Part shown: positions 8,428 through 16,246 of the stretch, piece by piece
Layout of the letters: each line of letters starts with the position of its first letter
Position numbering within the stretch: position 1 is the stretch's first letter
DNA from: Occultella glacieicola
Lineage (GTDB): Bacteria; Actinomycetota; Actinomycetes; Actinomycetales; Beutenbergiaceae
Length of the DNA: 64,000 nucleotides
NCBI RefSeq assembly: GCF_004353825.1
Contig: NZ_SMNA01000001.1
Coordinates: forward strand, 1-64,000
Reading direction: 5' to 3'
Made by a program: the position numbers and the translations under genes
The notes under the pieces: generated by a model
The model's input: only the letters and a program-made list of their open reading frames with translations
The model's database searches: none
What the model was told of the DNA's origin: nothing

Positions 8428-9186
8428 ATGGGGTTCCAGTTGGACCAGGGCTGGCTGGAGGCGGTGCTGCTCGCCGCGGTGCGGGTGACCGCGTTCCTGT
8501 TCATCGCGCCCCCGTTCGCCCACCGCGGGGTGCCGGCCCGGATCAAGGCGATGCTCGCCGTCGGGCTCGCCCTGGCGGTGTCCCCGGTGGTGACGTCCGG
8601 GTACGTCAGCCTGGAGCTGCCTGACTTCCTGCTCACGCTCGTGTCCCAGCTGTTCATCGGTGCCGGTCTCGGCACGCTCGTCGCCGTCGTGTTCGCCGCG
8701 GTGCAGTCCGCCGGCAGCCTGATCGACCTGTTCGGCGGGTTCCAGATGGCGCAGGCCTTCGACCCGGGTCTGCAGGTCTCGGTGAGTCCGTTCGGCCGGC
8801 TCTACCACTTCGCCGCGATCGTGCTGCTGTTCGCCTCGGACGGCTACCAGCTGATCCTGGCCGGCCTGGTCCGCACGTTCACCGCACTGCCGCTCGGTGC
8901 GGCCTGGCCGAGCGCCGACCCGGCCGCAGCCCTGACCACCGGGCTGAGCGAGATGTTCGTGGCGGCCCTGCAGATCGCCGGCCCGATGATCGTGGTCCTC
9001 TTCCTCGCCGACGCAGGGCTCGGCCTGCTCACCCGGGTCGCGCCCGCCCTGAACGCGTTCGCGCTCGGCTTCCCGGTGAAGATCCTGCTGACCGTGTCCC
9101 TGGCGGCCACCGCGTTCCTGGCCCTGCCCAGGATCGTCGCCTCCCTGACCGACCAGGTCACGGACATCCTCGTGGGGGTGGGCTGA
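8428..9186 (+). CDS. fliR: Flagellar export gate protein FliR
   Basis: 252 aa with about six hydrophobic helices. Family features include FLFIAPPFAHRGVPARIKAM near the N-terminus, GLGTLVAVVFAAVQSAGSLI, then DLFGGFQMAQAFDPGLQ, and the C-terminal NAFALGFPVKILLTV. It contributes the final subunit of the P5Q4R1 export gate. It is separated by one base from the flhB start at 9188. Confidence 0.95.
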   Translation: MGFQLDQGWLEAVLLAAVRVTAFLFIAPPFAHRGVPARIKAMLAVGLALAVSPVVTSGYVSLELPDFLLTLVSQLFIGAGLGTLVAVVFAAVQSAGSLIDLFGGFQMAQAFDPGLQVSVSPFGRLYHFAAIVLLFASDGYQLILAGLVRTFTALPLGAAWPSADPAAALTTGLSEMFVAALQIAGPMIVVLFLADAGLGLLTRVAPALNAFALGFPVKILLTVSLAATAFLALPRIVASLTDQVTDILVGVG

Positions 9187-9187
9187 G

Positions 9188-10363
9188 ATGGCGGAGTCCG
9201 GAGGGCAGGAGCGGTCCGAGAAGGCCACCGACAAGCGGATGAAGGAGGTCCGCGGCGACGGCTCCCTCGCCAAGTCGCAGGACCTGTCCGCGTGGTTGGG
9301 CATCGGCGCCGGCGCTCTCGTCCTGCCCTGGACCCTCACCCTCGGCGCCGAGGCCGCCGAGCATCAGGTGAACGCGGTCGAGCGGATCATCGCCACCCCC
9401 GATCCCGCCATCGCCGTGGCTGCGCTGTCCGAGGGTCTGGGCACCGTGCTGCCGACCCTGTTCCCCGTGCTCGCCGCCACCCTGGTCGCCGCGGTGGCCG
9501 GCGCCGTGGCGCAGGGCGGGATCCACCGGAAGAAGTTCAAGGTCTCCGTGGAGAGTCTGAACCTGGTGTCCGGTCTCAAGCGCACGTTCGGTCCCCAGGC
9601 GTTGTGGAACGGGGTGAAGGCCGCCCTGAAGACGGCGGTCGTCGCGGTGGTCCTCGTCGTCTCGGTGCAGTCCCTGATGCCGGTGCTGTTGTCCTCCGGC
9701 GGGCTGTCCCTGTCGGCGCTGCTGAGTGCGGCCGGCAGTGGGGTCAGCTCGTTGCTGCGGGTCGCGGTGGTCGCCGGCCTTGCCCTGGCGGCCCTCGACG
9801 TCTTCATCATCATCCGGCGCAACCGGAAGAAGACCCGGATGACCAAGCGCGAGGTCAAGGACGAGAACAAGCAGACCGACGGCGACCCCCTGATCAAGGG
9901 CGCCATCCGATCCCGGCAGCTGGCCATGTCCAGGAACCGGATGATCGCGGCGATCGCGGACGCCGATGTGGTGGTCGTCAACCCGACCCACGTCGCGGTG
10001 GCGCTGCGCTACGAACCGGGACGCTCCGCGCCCCGGGTGGTCGCCAAGGGCTCGGGTCACGTCGCCACCCGGATCCGGGAGCAGGCCGCGGCCGACGGCG
10101 TCCCGATGGTCGCGGACGTCCCGCTCGCCCGGGCACTGCACGCCGCCTGCCGTCTCGGCGAGGAGATCCCGGTCGACCTCTACGACGCCGTGGCTGCGAT
10201 CCTCGCGTTCGTGATGTCCCTGAAGCGGCGCGGGTCCGTCCCGCCCGGGGCCGTGCACACGATGCCTCGGCCCGCATCAGGGTCCGGATCGGTGGCGCGA
10301 CCCGCCGCCCGATCGGCCCCCCGCACAGCCCAGCCCGCCGCCACCCAGTCCCTGCCCGCCTAG
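9188..10363 (+). CDS. flhB: Flagellar export switch protein FlhB
   Basis: 391 aa. The N-terminus GGQERSEKATDKRMKEVRGD is typical FlhB, four transmembrane helices follow, and the cytoplasmic domain carries the autocleavage motif Asn265-Pro266-Thr267-His268 (VVVNPTHVAVALRYEPG). Cleavage at this site is what FliK uses to switch secretion from hook to filament. The protein extends about 35 residues beyond the usual end with a Pro/Ala/Arg-rich tail. A 9-bp gap with GAGAG leads to flhA. Confidence 0.95.
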   Translation: MAESGGQERSEKATDKRMKEVRGDGSLAKSQDLSAWLGIGAGALVLPWTLTLGAEAAEHQVNAVERIIATPDPAIAVAALSEGLGTVLPTLFPVLAATLVAAVAGAVAQGGIHRKKFKVSVESLNLVSGLKRTFGPQALWNGVKAALKTAVVAVVLVVSVQSLMPVLLSSGGLSLSALLSAAGSGVSSLLRVAVVAGLALAALDVFIIIRRNRKKTRMTKREVKDENKQTDGDPLIKGAIRSRQLAMSRNRMIAAIADADVVVVNPTHVAVALRYEPGRSAPRVVAKGSGHVATRIREQAAADGVPMVADVPLARALHAACRLGEEIPVDLYDAVAAILAFVMSLKRRGSVPPGAVHTMPRPASGSGSVARPAARSAPRTAQPAATQSLPA

Positions 10364-10372
10364 GAGAGCGCG

Positions 10373-12427
10373 ATGAACCGCAACTACGCCCGCCTGCTCG
10401 TCCCGGTCTTCGTCGTCGGGATCGTGCTGCTGCTCGTCGTGCCGGTGCCCGCGGCCCTGCTCGACGTGCTGTTCGTGGTGAACATCGTCGGCGGGCTGGT
10501 GATCCTGCTCATCGCGATGTACGCGAAGAAGCCCCTGGACTTCTCCGTGTTCCCGTCCCTGTTGCTCGTGGCGACCCTGTTCCGCCTGGGCCTGAACGTC
10601 GCCTCGACCCGCCTGGTCCTGCGGGACGGCTACGCCGGGGCGATCATCGAGACGTTCGGCCACATCGTGGTGGGCGGGTCGCTGATCATCGGTGCGGTCA
10701 TCTTCCTGATCCTCGTGGTGATCCAGTTCGTGGTGATCACCAAGGGCGCCGAGCGGGTCGCCGAGGTCGGCGCCCGGTTCACCCTCGATGCGATGCCCGG
10801 CAAGCAGATGGCCATCGACGCAGACCTGAACGCCGGGCTGATCACGGACGAGCAGGCCCGGGCCCGGCGTGCCGAGGTCGCCGCCGAGGCGGACTTCTAC
10901 GGCGCGATGGACGGTGGGTCGAAGTTCGTCAAGGGAGACGCGATCGCCGGCGTCATCATCATCTTCATCAACCTCATCGGCGGCTTCGCGATGGGGATGC
11001 TGCAGCGCGGCATGTCCGCCGGGGACGCCCTGAACACCTACTCGCTGCTCACCATCGGCGACGGTCTGGTCTCCCAGATCCCGGCCCTGCTGATGGCGGT
11101 GGCGACCGGCCTGATCGTCACCCGGTCGAACGCGGAGACGGACATGGGCGCCGCGGCCGGGGCCCAGCTCGTGCAGTCCCGGTCGGCCCTGATGATCGCC
11201 GGCGGTGCCGCCGTCGCGCTGGCCCTGATCCCGGGGATGCCGAAGCTCCCGTTCGTGCTGATCGGGGGCCTGCTGCTGCTCGCCAGCCAGCGGATCAAGG
11301 GGCGCGAGGAGGCGACCGCGCGCGAGTCCGCCCGGGCCGAGACGACGTCGCAGAGCACCCCCCGGAACGAGACCGAGGACCTGATCGACGCGATGCGGGT
11401 GCACGCACTGGAGATCATGCTCGCCCCCGACCTGGTGGACCTGGTCTCCGGAACCGCCGACGATCTGCTGGCCCGGGTGCGGGCCCTGCGCCGCAAGATC
11501 GCGATGGAGCTCGGCGTGGTGATCCCGCCGGTGCGCACCAGGGACAGCCTCGAGCTGCCGATCGCCACCTACGTGGTCCGGATCGCCGGAGTGGAGGTGG
11601 GCCGTGGCCAGGCTCCGGCCGGGAAGGTGCTCGCCCTCGGGGAGGACCTCGGATCGCTGCCGGGCACGCCGATCGTCGAGCCCGTGTTCGGCCTGGCCGG
11701 CAAGTGGATCCCCGTCGAGATGCAACACGCCGCCGAGATGTCCGGGGCCACCGTCATCGACCGGGTCTCGGTCCTGGTGACCCACCTGTCCGCGCTGGTC
11801 ACCGCGCACGCCGACCGGCTGCTCAGTCGCGAGGACGTCCGGGTCCTGGTCGAGTCGGTCCGCGCGGCGAGCCCGTCCGCCGTCGACGAGCTCGTCCCGA
11901 ACGTCCTCTCCCTGGCGCAGGTGCAGCAGGTGCTGCAGGGGCTGCTCGCCGAGCAGGTTCCGATCAACGACCTCACCCGGATCCTGGAGGCGTTGACCCT
12001 GCGGGCCAAGGCGAGCACGGACCCGGAGCAGCTCATCGAGGCGGCGCGGGCCGCCGTCGCGCCCGCCCTGGTGGCCGGGCGCACGACCGAGGGCGTCCTG
12101 CGCGTCGTCACCCTCGATCCGACGCTCGAACAGTCCATGCTCGAGGGACTGCGCCCGGGCGAGGACGGCACCCAGATCCTGCTCGACCCCGTGCAGATCG
12201 ACGCCGTACTCACCTCCGTCGGCAACGAGCTGGCCGCCCTGGCGCAGGCCGGGACCGAGGCGGTCCTCGTCTGTGCGCCGCAGTTGCGGCCGGCCGTACG
12301 CCGTCTGGTCGCCGCCCGGAGTCCGAAGGCGGCGGTGCTCTCCTACGGCGAGGTGACGTCCGCGTCCGTGGCGATCGAGACGGTGGGGGTGGTGCGCGGT
12401 GCAGCGGCGCTTACGACTGGAGGGTGA
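10373..12427 (+). CDS. flhA: Flagellar export platform protein FlhA
   Basis: 684 aa, standard length. The N-terminal half has eight membrane helices with the FHIPEP-type signature region (FSVFPSLLLVATLFRLGLNV, then ASTRLVL) and the conserved loop GARFTLDAMPGKQMAIDADL. The C-terminal half is the cytoplasmic nonameric ring domain that docks chaperone-substrate complexes. FlhA is the energy-transducing core of the export apparatus. The last 29 bp overlap the flhF-like gene. Confidence 0.97.
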   Translation: MNRNYARLLVPVFVVGIVLLLVVPVPAALLDVLFVVNIVGGLVILLIAMYAKKPLDFSVFPSLLLVATLFRLGLNVASTRLVLRDGYAGAIIETFGHIVVGGSLIIGAVIFLILVVIQFVVITKGAERVAEVGARFTLDAMPGKQMAIDADLNAGLITDEQARARRAEVAAEADFYGAMDGGSKFVKGDAIAGVIIIFINLIGGFAMGMLQRGMSAGDALNTYSLLTIGDGLVSQIPALLMAVATGLIVTRSNAETDMGAAAGAQLVQSRSALMIAGGAAVALALIPGMPKLPFVLIGGLLLLASQRIKGREEATARESARAETTSQSTPRNETEDLIDAMRVHALEIMLAPDLVDLVSGTADDLLARVRALRRKIAMELGVVIPPVRTRDSLELPIATYVVRIAGVEVGRGQAPAGKVLALGEDLGSLPGTPIVEPVFGLAGKWIPVEMQHAAEMSGATVIDRVSVLVTHLSALVTAHADRLLSREDVRVLVESVRAASPSAVDELVPNVLSLAQVQQVLQGLLAEQVPINDLTRILEALTLRAKASTDPEQLIEAARAAVAPALVAGRTTEGVLRVVTLDPTLEQSMLEGLRPGEDGTQILLDPVQIDAVLTSVGNELAALAQAGTEAVLVCAPQLRPAVRRLVAARSPKAAVLSYGEVTSASVAIETVGVVRGAAALTTGG

Positions 12428-13262
12428 GAGTCTGGAGGACCTGCGGGCCCAGGCCCACCGCCAGTTCCCGCGGGCCCGGATCGTCTCCGCCGAGCGGGTG
12501 CGGGTGGGCGGCATCGCGGGCTTCCTCGCCCGCCAGCACTTCGAACTGGTCCTGGAACTGCCCGACGGCGGCGGGTCCGAGCCGCAGGTCGGTGGCCTGG
12601 ACGTGTTGCTGGCCTCGGCGGACGCCGTGGAGGAATCGATGCGGGCGGCCCCCGTGTCCACCGAGTCACCGCGGTTCGCGGAGATGCTCGACGCGCTGAC
12701 CCAGGAGGAGCAGCCGGTCGTCCCCGCCTCCCCACCGTCGGCCCCGGCACCGTTGCGCGGACCGGGGGACCTGGTGCTCGTCCTCGGTCCTGAACGTGCC
12801 GCGCTCGAGGTCGGCGCCGCCATGCTCGGCTCGCTCGGGGTCGACCCCGCCTGCCTGCTCCGTGCGGGGACCTTCAACCCGCAGACGAGTTCGGCGCTGG
12901 AGGCGCGCAATCAGGCGACCCGGGCGCGTGCCGCGGGGGTCGAGGACGGTCACGCCACGGTGATCGCGGTTGGGCTCGGCCGCCACGGCGCCGATCCGGC
13001 CGCCCAGGTGGAGGCGGTCCGCGCCATGGCCGCCGATCAGGTGTGGCTCGTGGTGGACGCCGGCCGCAAGCCGGACGACACCGCCCGGTACGTGCAGGAC
13101 GTGCGGGTGGGCATGGTGGTGGACGCGTTGGCCGTGGAGGGAGCCGCGGGCACCGCGACCCCGGAGACGGTCACCGAACTCGGTGTGCCGATCGGCTGGG
13201 TTGACGGATCCGCCCTGGCCGATTCCCCGGAAGGACTCGCCAGTGTCTATACATTGCAGTAG
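12399..13262 (+). CDS. FlhF-like protein lacking the GTPase P-loop
   Basis: 287 aa from GTG 12399, overlapping flhA by 29 bp. Residues 1-55 match the FlhF N-terminus (LEDLRAQAHRQFPRARIVSA, then ERVRVGGIAGFLARQHFELV). From about residue 120 a SRP-GTPase-like fold is suggested by LVLVLGP, TFNPQTSSALEARNQA, DQVWLVVDAGRKPDDTARYV and PIGWVDGSALAD. The Walker A position reads GPERAALEV instead of GxxGxGKT, so nucleotide binding is probably lost. FlhF normally places flagella at the pole. This one sits in the usual slot between flhA and csrA and may act as a non-GTPase scaffold. Family membership is inferred from the ends and the position. Confidence 0.7.
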   Translation: MQRRLRLEGESLEDLRAQAHRQFPRARIVSAERVRVGGIAGFLARQHFELVLELPDGGGSEPQVGGLDVLLASADAVEESMRAAPVSTESPRFAEMLDALTQEEQPVVPASPPSAPAPLRGPGDLVLVLGPERAALEVGAAMLGSLGVDPACLLRAGTFNPQTSSALEARNQATRARAAGVEDGHATVIAVGLGRHGADPAAQVEAVRAMAADQVWLVVDAGRKPDDTARYVQDVRVGMVVDALAVEGAAGTATPETVTELGVPIGWVDGSALADSPEGLASVYTLQ

Positions 13263-13271
13263 AGTGTCCAC

Positions 13272-13538
13272 GTGCTTGTACTCACGCGGAAGGCCGGCGA
13301 GCAGATCGTCATCGGCAATGACATCACGATCACCCTGATCGAGGTGCGCGGTGGCGACGTCCGGATCGGCATCGACGCGCCGCGGTCCGTGACCGTCCAT
13401 CGCGCCGAGGTGGTCGAGGCGGTCTCGGCCGCGAACGTCGCCGCGGCGCACGCATCGGCGGCGGACGAGGACCGCATCCGCGCGCTGCTCGCACCACCGG
13501 GTGCCGTAGGCAAGCCCGACACCTCCGACGACGTCTAG
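13272..13538 (+). CDS. csrA: Carbon storage regulator CsrA
   Basis: 88 aa from GTG 13272. The 5-strand CsrA core occupies residues 1-50 (MLVLTRKAGEQIVIGNDITI onward), with RNA-contact residues Leu4 and Arg44 (in VHR) conserved. A ~35-residue Ala-rich helical and acidic tail extends past the usual ~62 aa. CsrA dimers bind GGA motifs near ribosome binding sites and repress translation, typically of hook or flagellin genes in Gram-positive flagellar systems. No fliW antagonist is visible in the window. It lies 9 bp after the flhF-like gene. Confidence 0.95.
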   Translation: MLVLTRKAGEQIVIGNDITITLIEVRGGDVRIGIDAPRSVTVHRAEVVEAVSAANVAAAHASAADEDRIRALLAPPGAVGKPDTSDDV

Positions 13539-13547
13539 ACGATTCGG

Positions 13548-13841
13548 GTGGACATGTCAATCCGTGCAGAACGCACCGCGTCCGAACCGGACGTCCTGGC
13601 CCAGATCCGCCTGCTCCAGGAGCTGGTCACTGCGATGGCGGTCGGTCTGGATCCCTATGTCATCCAGGGCCTGAGCTTCGCGCAGAAGGAGCTGCTGGCG
13701 GACATCGTGGACGCCCAGCACGCGGCCCTTGATCGCGCCGATGGCATCGAACCGGGCCACCCCCTGGCCTATGAGCCGGAGCCGCGCTGGTGGCATGAGT
13801 CCGCGTTGCCTCCGGTGCCCGCTGCGTCGCGGGTAGGCTGA
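13548..13841 (+). CDS. Small conserved-looking hypothetical protein after csrA
   Basis: 97 aa from GTG 13548, or 95 aa from ATG 13554; no strong ribosome binding site decides between them. Codon use is typical of the neighbours, so I treat it as real. It is acidic and helical (EPDVLAQIRLLQELVTAMAV, then GLSFAQKELLADIVDAQH) with a Trp/Pro-rich tail (EPEPRWWHE). There is no signal peptide or membrane segment. Starting 9 bp after csrA, it is probably the last gene of the flagellar operon. I recognise no family. Confidence 0.6.
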   Translation: MDMSIRAERTASEPDVLAQIRLLQELVTAMAVGLDPYVIQGLSFAQKELLADIVDAQHAALDRADGIEPGHPLAYEPEPRWWHESALPPVPAASRVG

Positions 13842-13918
13842 GCCGCCTCAGGCAGCGGTACCCACGCGTCAACGCCGGGTCGACGCCCGACGCGCCGGCT
13901 CGTGCCCGGAGTTCCGCG

Positions 13919-13946
13919 ACGCGACCGTCGCAACGCGACCGTCGGA
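13919..13946. repeat. Two tandem 14-bp repeats
   Basis: ACGCGACCGTCGCA is followed directly by ACGCGACCGTCGGA, one mismatch, in the non-coding gap after the flagellar operon. Confidence 0.6.
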
Positions 13947-13991
13947 ATGGGTTCGGCCGGGCGACCCGGGTGCCATGGACGTGACTCGCCG

Positions 13992-14017
13992 GCCGGCACC
14001 GACCGGCGGGTGCCGGC
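13992..14017. terminator. Hairpin between convergent genes
   Basis: GCCGGCACC and GGTGCCGGC form a 9-bp stem with an 8-nt loop, 7 bp beyond the stop of the minus-strand gene ending at 14024. No T-run. Plausible tail-less terminator for either side. Confidence 0.45.
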
Positions 14018-14023
14018 GTGCTC

Positions 14024-14233
14024 TCAGAACTCGCCGTGCCAGGCGATCAGGTCGGCGACGAACTCCTCCACGGCGCCGTCGATCTCCATCGAGCCGAGGG
14101 CATCGGCCCCGAACAGTCGCGCGTCCCCCGCGATCCCGGCAAGCAGGTCGTCGATCTCGACGGCTTCGGCTACCACCGGTGACTGCGCGACGTGCCATTC
14201 GGCACCGCCACGCACTTCCGCAACTACGGACAT
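14024..14233 (-). CDS. Small hypothetical protein
   Basis: 69 aa from ATG 14233. The frame is open 15 codons further upstream, but this ATG is preceded by GGAGG eight bases away. The sequence is acidic and mainly helical: MSVVAEVRGGAEWHVAQSPV, a middle rich in Glu/Ile/Asp (EAVEIDDLLAGIAGDARLF) and a C-terminal GAVEEFVADLIAWHGEF. No signal peptide or membrane helix, and no family recognised. It stands alone between two hairpins. Confidence 0.5.
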   Translation of the reverse strand: MSVVAEVRGGAEWHVAQSPVVAEAVEIDDLLAGIAGDARLFGADALGSMEIDGAVEEFVADLIAWHGEF

Positions 14234-14372
14234 CCTTCCACCCTCCAGGCCATGACTGGCGACCCTCCCCGGCCGCACGACACACAGGTTCTCGGGAACC
14301 GGTCAGGAGCGTCAACAACCTGCAATACTTTCCGTTACCGTTCCGTGATCTTCGGCTCGGGGTGCACATGCG

Positions 14373-14405
14373 AGAGCCCCCGCACCGGTTCGGTGCGGGG
14401 GCTCT
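14373..14405. terminator. Strong hairpin downstream of the RHH-like gene
   Basis: A perfect 15-bp stem (AGAGCCCCCGCACCG and its complement) with a 3-nt loop, 30 bp beyond the stop of the minus-strand gene at 14436. GC-rich with no T-run, it is the best terminator candidate in this part of the window. Confidence 0.75.
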
Positions 14406-14435
14406 GTGGTCTGCTCGGGGGTCGCGCCCCGGGCG

Positions 14436-14804
14436 TCAGCGCTGGCGTGGCGCCTTGTAGGCGACCTGCGCGCCGGGCGAGGAGTTGGCATAGGCCTGGA
14501 GGGCTTGCGTGACCACATCGGTCACCGTCACGCCCTCCATGTCAGCCTTCGCCCGCACGAAGGCGAGCAGGCGCGGGGGCAGCCGGCACGCCCAGGGGAC
14601 GAGAAGCGCGTCCGCCGGCGGCAACTCGTCGGGCACGGTGGCACCCTTGCGGCCGTGCGACTTCTGCACCCGGGCGATTCGCCGTGCGACGCCCAGCGCC
14701 TCATCGGGAGCGATCGGGGCACCGCCGTACCGCATCGGCAACTGGTCGAACTCGCCCGGAAGCGCGTCGACCGTCACGGTGTCCGTCGTTGGCGTCTCGT
14801 TCAT
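14436..14804 (-). CDS. Hypothetical protein with ribbon-helix-helix-like C-terminus
   Basis: 122 aa from ATG 14804, preferred over a GTG at 14849 because GAAGG lies upstream. The C-terminal part (PPRLLAFVRAKADMEGVTVT, then DVVTQALQAYAN) resembles a ribbon-helix-helix or ParD/VapB-like DNA-binding fold, with the pattern small-hydrophobic-T-x-x-D-V-V-x-x-A-L. The N-terminal half is acidic, then basic (RIARVQKSHGRKGATVPDEL). It could be an antitoxin- or plasmid-partition-like regulator, but no partner toxin follows. The gene has its own promoter candidate upstream and ends in a strong hairpin. Confidence 0.6.
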   Translation of the reverse strand: MNETPTTDTVTVDALPGEFDQLPMRYGGAPIAPDEALGVARRIARVQKSHGRKGATVPDELPPADALLVPWACRLPPRLLAFVRAKADMEGVTVTDVVTQALQAYANSSPGAQVAYKAPRQR

Positions 14805-15240
14805 GTACTGCGCCTTCACCTGGCCCCTAGCTGATGCACCCTGTCGCACCCCACTGGTTGGGGGGTGCCGTTATCCGCACAGATACTCTACCGTCCTCAC
14901 GGATGACTAGACAAACGACACCCGAACGAATGTCGCCCGGCCTGCTGGAATTCCCGTCATCTCAAGCCGGCCGTGGCTGCCGAACGGTCGGCGGTGGGGC
15001 GTCCCGCGTCTGACGGCGTGTCAAGCCACCGGCGACCCAGGCCCTGCCCGCCCACGATTTGTGGCGCAATTCATAGCACTACCCCGGACAAGACGGGCCC
15101 GGGACGCTACCATGGCGCTGGCAGATGATGGACGACCGGCCGGTTCGGGGGAACGGCGCTGGTGGCACATCACGGGCCGGTACACCGATCGTCGACGCCC
15201 CGTCCCCCTCCACGCACTTCTTTCTCGTTGAGGGTTCCGG
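14805..15240. other. Intergenic region between divergent genes
   Basis: About 430 bp with no convincing gene; open frames across it are shadows of the gene at 15241. It contains a relatively AT-rich patch (14870-14925) with a promoter candidate for the minus-strand gene. A second AT-richer patch (15055-15085, ttgtggcgcaattcatagc) may promote the plus-strand gene. Nothing else recognised. Confidence 0.5.
14885..14914 (-). promoter_or_regulatory. Candidate sigma-A-type promoter for the RHH-like gene
   Basis: On the minus strand TTGTCT (14914-14909) and TAGAGT (14890-14885) are separated by 18 bp. Transcription would run toward the ATG at 14804 with a leader of about 70 nt. Confidence 0.45.
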
Positions 15241-16191
15241 ATGACCGATCGTCGCAGACAAGCCATTCTCGCTGCTGCCCTCTCCATCGGCGACGTCACC
15301 GATGACACGATGCCGGCGGTCGCGCCGATCGACACCCAGCACTCCATCTTCGAGATGGCTGGGATCCAGCTCGAACACACGCTCGGCCAATTGCGCCCGC
15401 ACAGCCAGGTGCCCGCCTGGGCGGGCGCCGTGGAGCAGGAGCTGATCGCCGCGCACGAACGGCACCCGGAGCTGATCCACACCGCGTTCCCGTGGTTCGA
15501 CCGCTGGTACGACGGCCCCGCCGCATACCGGTCACCGCTGCTGAACAAGTTCGCGCACAACCTCGGCAACGCCGTTCGTTCCGAGCGCCTGCTGCGCACG
15601 AGCGTTCTCGGGCAGTTCCTCCAGGAGTGCGTGGGCAGCCTGCTCCGACGCCGGCGCGCGTTCCACACGTTGTTCCTCGACGAGGCACCCGCCGCCCGCA
15701 CGGCCCGGATCGACGCACTCCGTCTGCGCGAGGAGGTCCCCTCGCTCGAGCTCCTCGCCCTCGACCTGATGTGGCACTGGCGTGACCAGGTCCAGATGCA
15801 GGCGACCCGGGCCCAGCTCGAGCGGATCGTGCTGTTCCGGACGATCGCGCTGACCGGACCGGCGGCCGAGTGGGCCCTCGCCGAGGGGCGCCGGACGCTC
15901 GCCGACGGTCAGGACACCACGTTGCGCCAAGCCCAGGACCATCTTGTCTTCACGCCGCTGGCCCGATGGACGATGTCCCGGTGGGAGGCCACGCAGGAGG
16001 CACTGAAGGTCGGACGCCGCGGTCAGGTGATCCTCGAGGTGGAGTTGCCGATCCGGTCGGTGTGGGCGCCCTCCTCGGCGGACCCGGTCGCGTTCGTGGC
16101 GTCACCGGTTCCGCCCCGCCCGGCCCGCCCGGACTTCCCGCTGGTCACGGCCGACGAGTCCTGGCGGCTCGTCAGCATCGACACCCTCTGA
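15241..16191 (+). CDS. Hypothetical protein, no family recognised
   Basis: 316 aa, soluble, no signal peptide. The N-terminus MTDRRRQAILAAALSIGDVT is followed by a largely alpha-helical body with many Arg, Glu, His and Trp residues (FPWFDRWYDGPAAYRSPLLN, LDLMWHWRDQVQMQATRAQL). The C-terminal ~70 residues look like beta strands (RGQVILEVELPIRSVW) and end in a Pro-rich stretch plus VTADESWRLVSIDTL. Codon use matches the neighbours. It is isolated, with ~430 bp upstream and an unrelated gene 55 bp downstream. I cannot suggest a function. Confidence 0.7.
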   Translation: MTDRRRQAILAAALSIGDVTDDTMPAVAPIDTQHSIFEMAGIQLEHTLGQLRPHSQVPAWAGAVEQELIAAHERHPELIHTAFPWFDRWYDGPAAYRSPLLNKFAHNLGNAVRSERLLRTSVLGQFLQECVGSLLRRRRAFHTLFLDEAPAARTARIDALRLREEVPSLELLALDLMWHWRDQVQMQATRAQLERIVLFRTIALTGPAAEWALAEGRRTLADGQDTTLRQAQDHLVFTPLARWTMSRWEATQEALKVGRRGQVILEVELPIRSVWAPSSADPVAFVASPVPPRPARPDFPLVTADESWRLVSIDTL

Positions 16192-16246
16192 GTCCCCTGA
16201 CCCTCGCCGGCCCGGCGCCGGCGTCCGGGTGCGGCAGGATGACCTC

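Noticed and set aside
9292-12910. Very long open frames on both strands overlapping flhB, flhA and the flhF-like gene
   Set aside because: They are Arg/Gly/Pro-rich shadows caused by high G+C; the flhB and flhA frames carry all the conserved motifs.
15021-15701. 226-codon frame on the minus strand overlapping the gene at 15241
   Set aside because: Ser/Arg/Ala-rich shadow; the + strand frame has normal codon use and amino acid composition.
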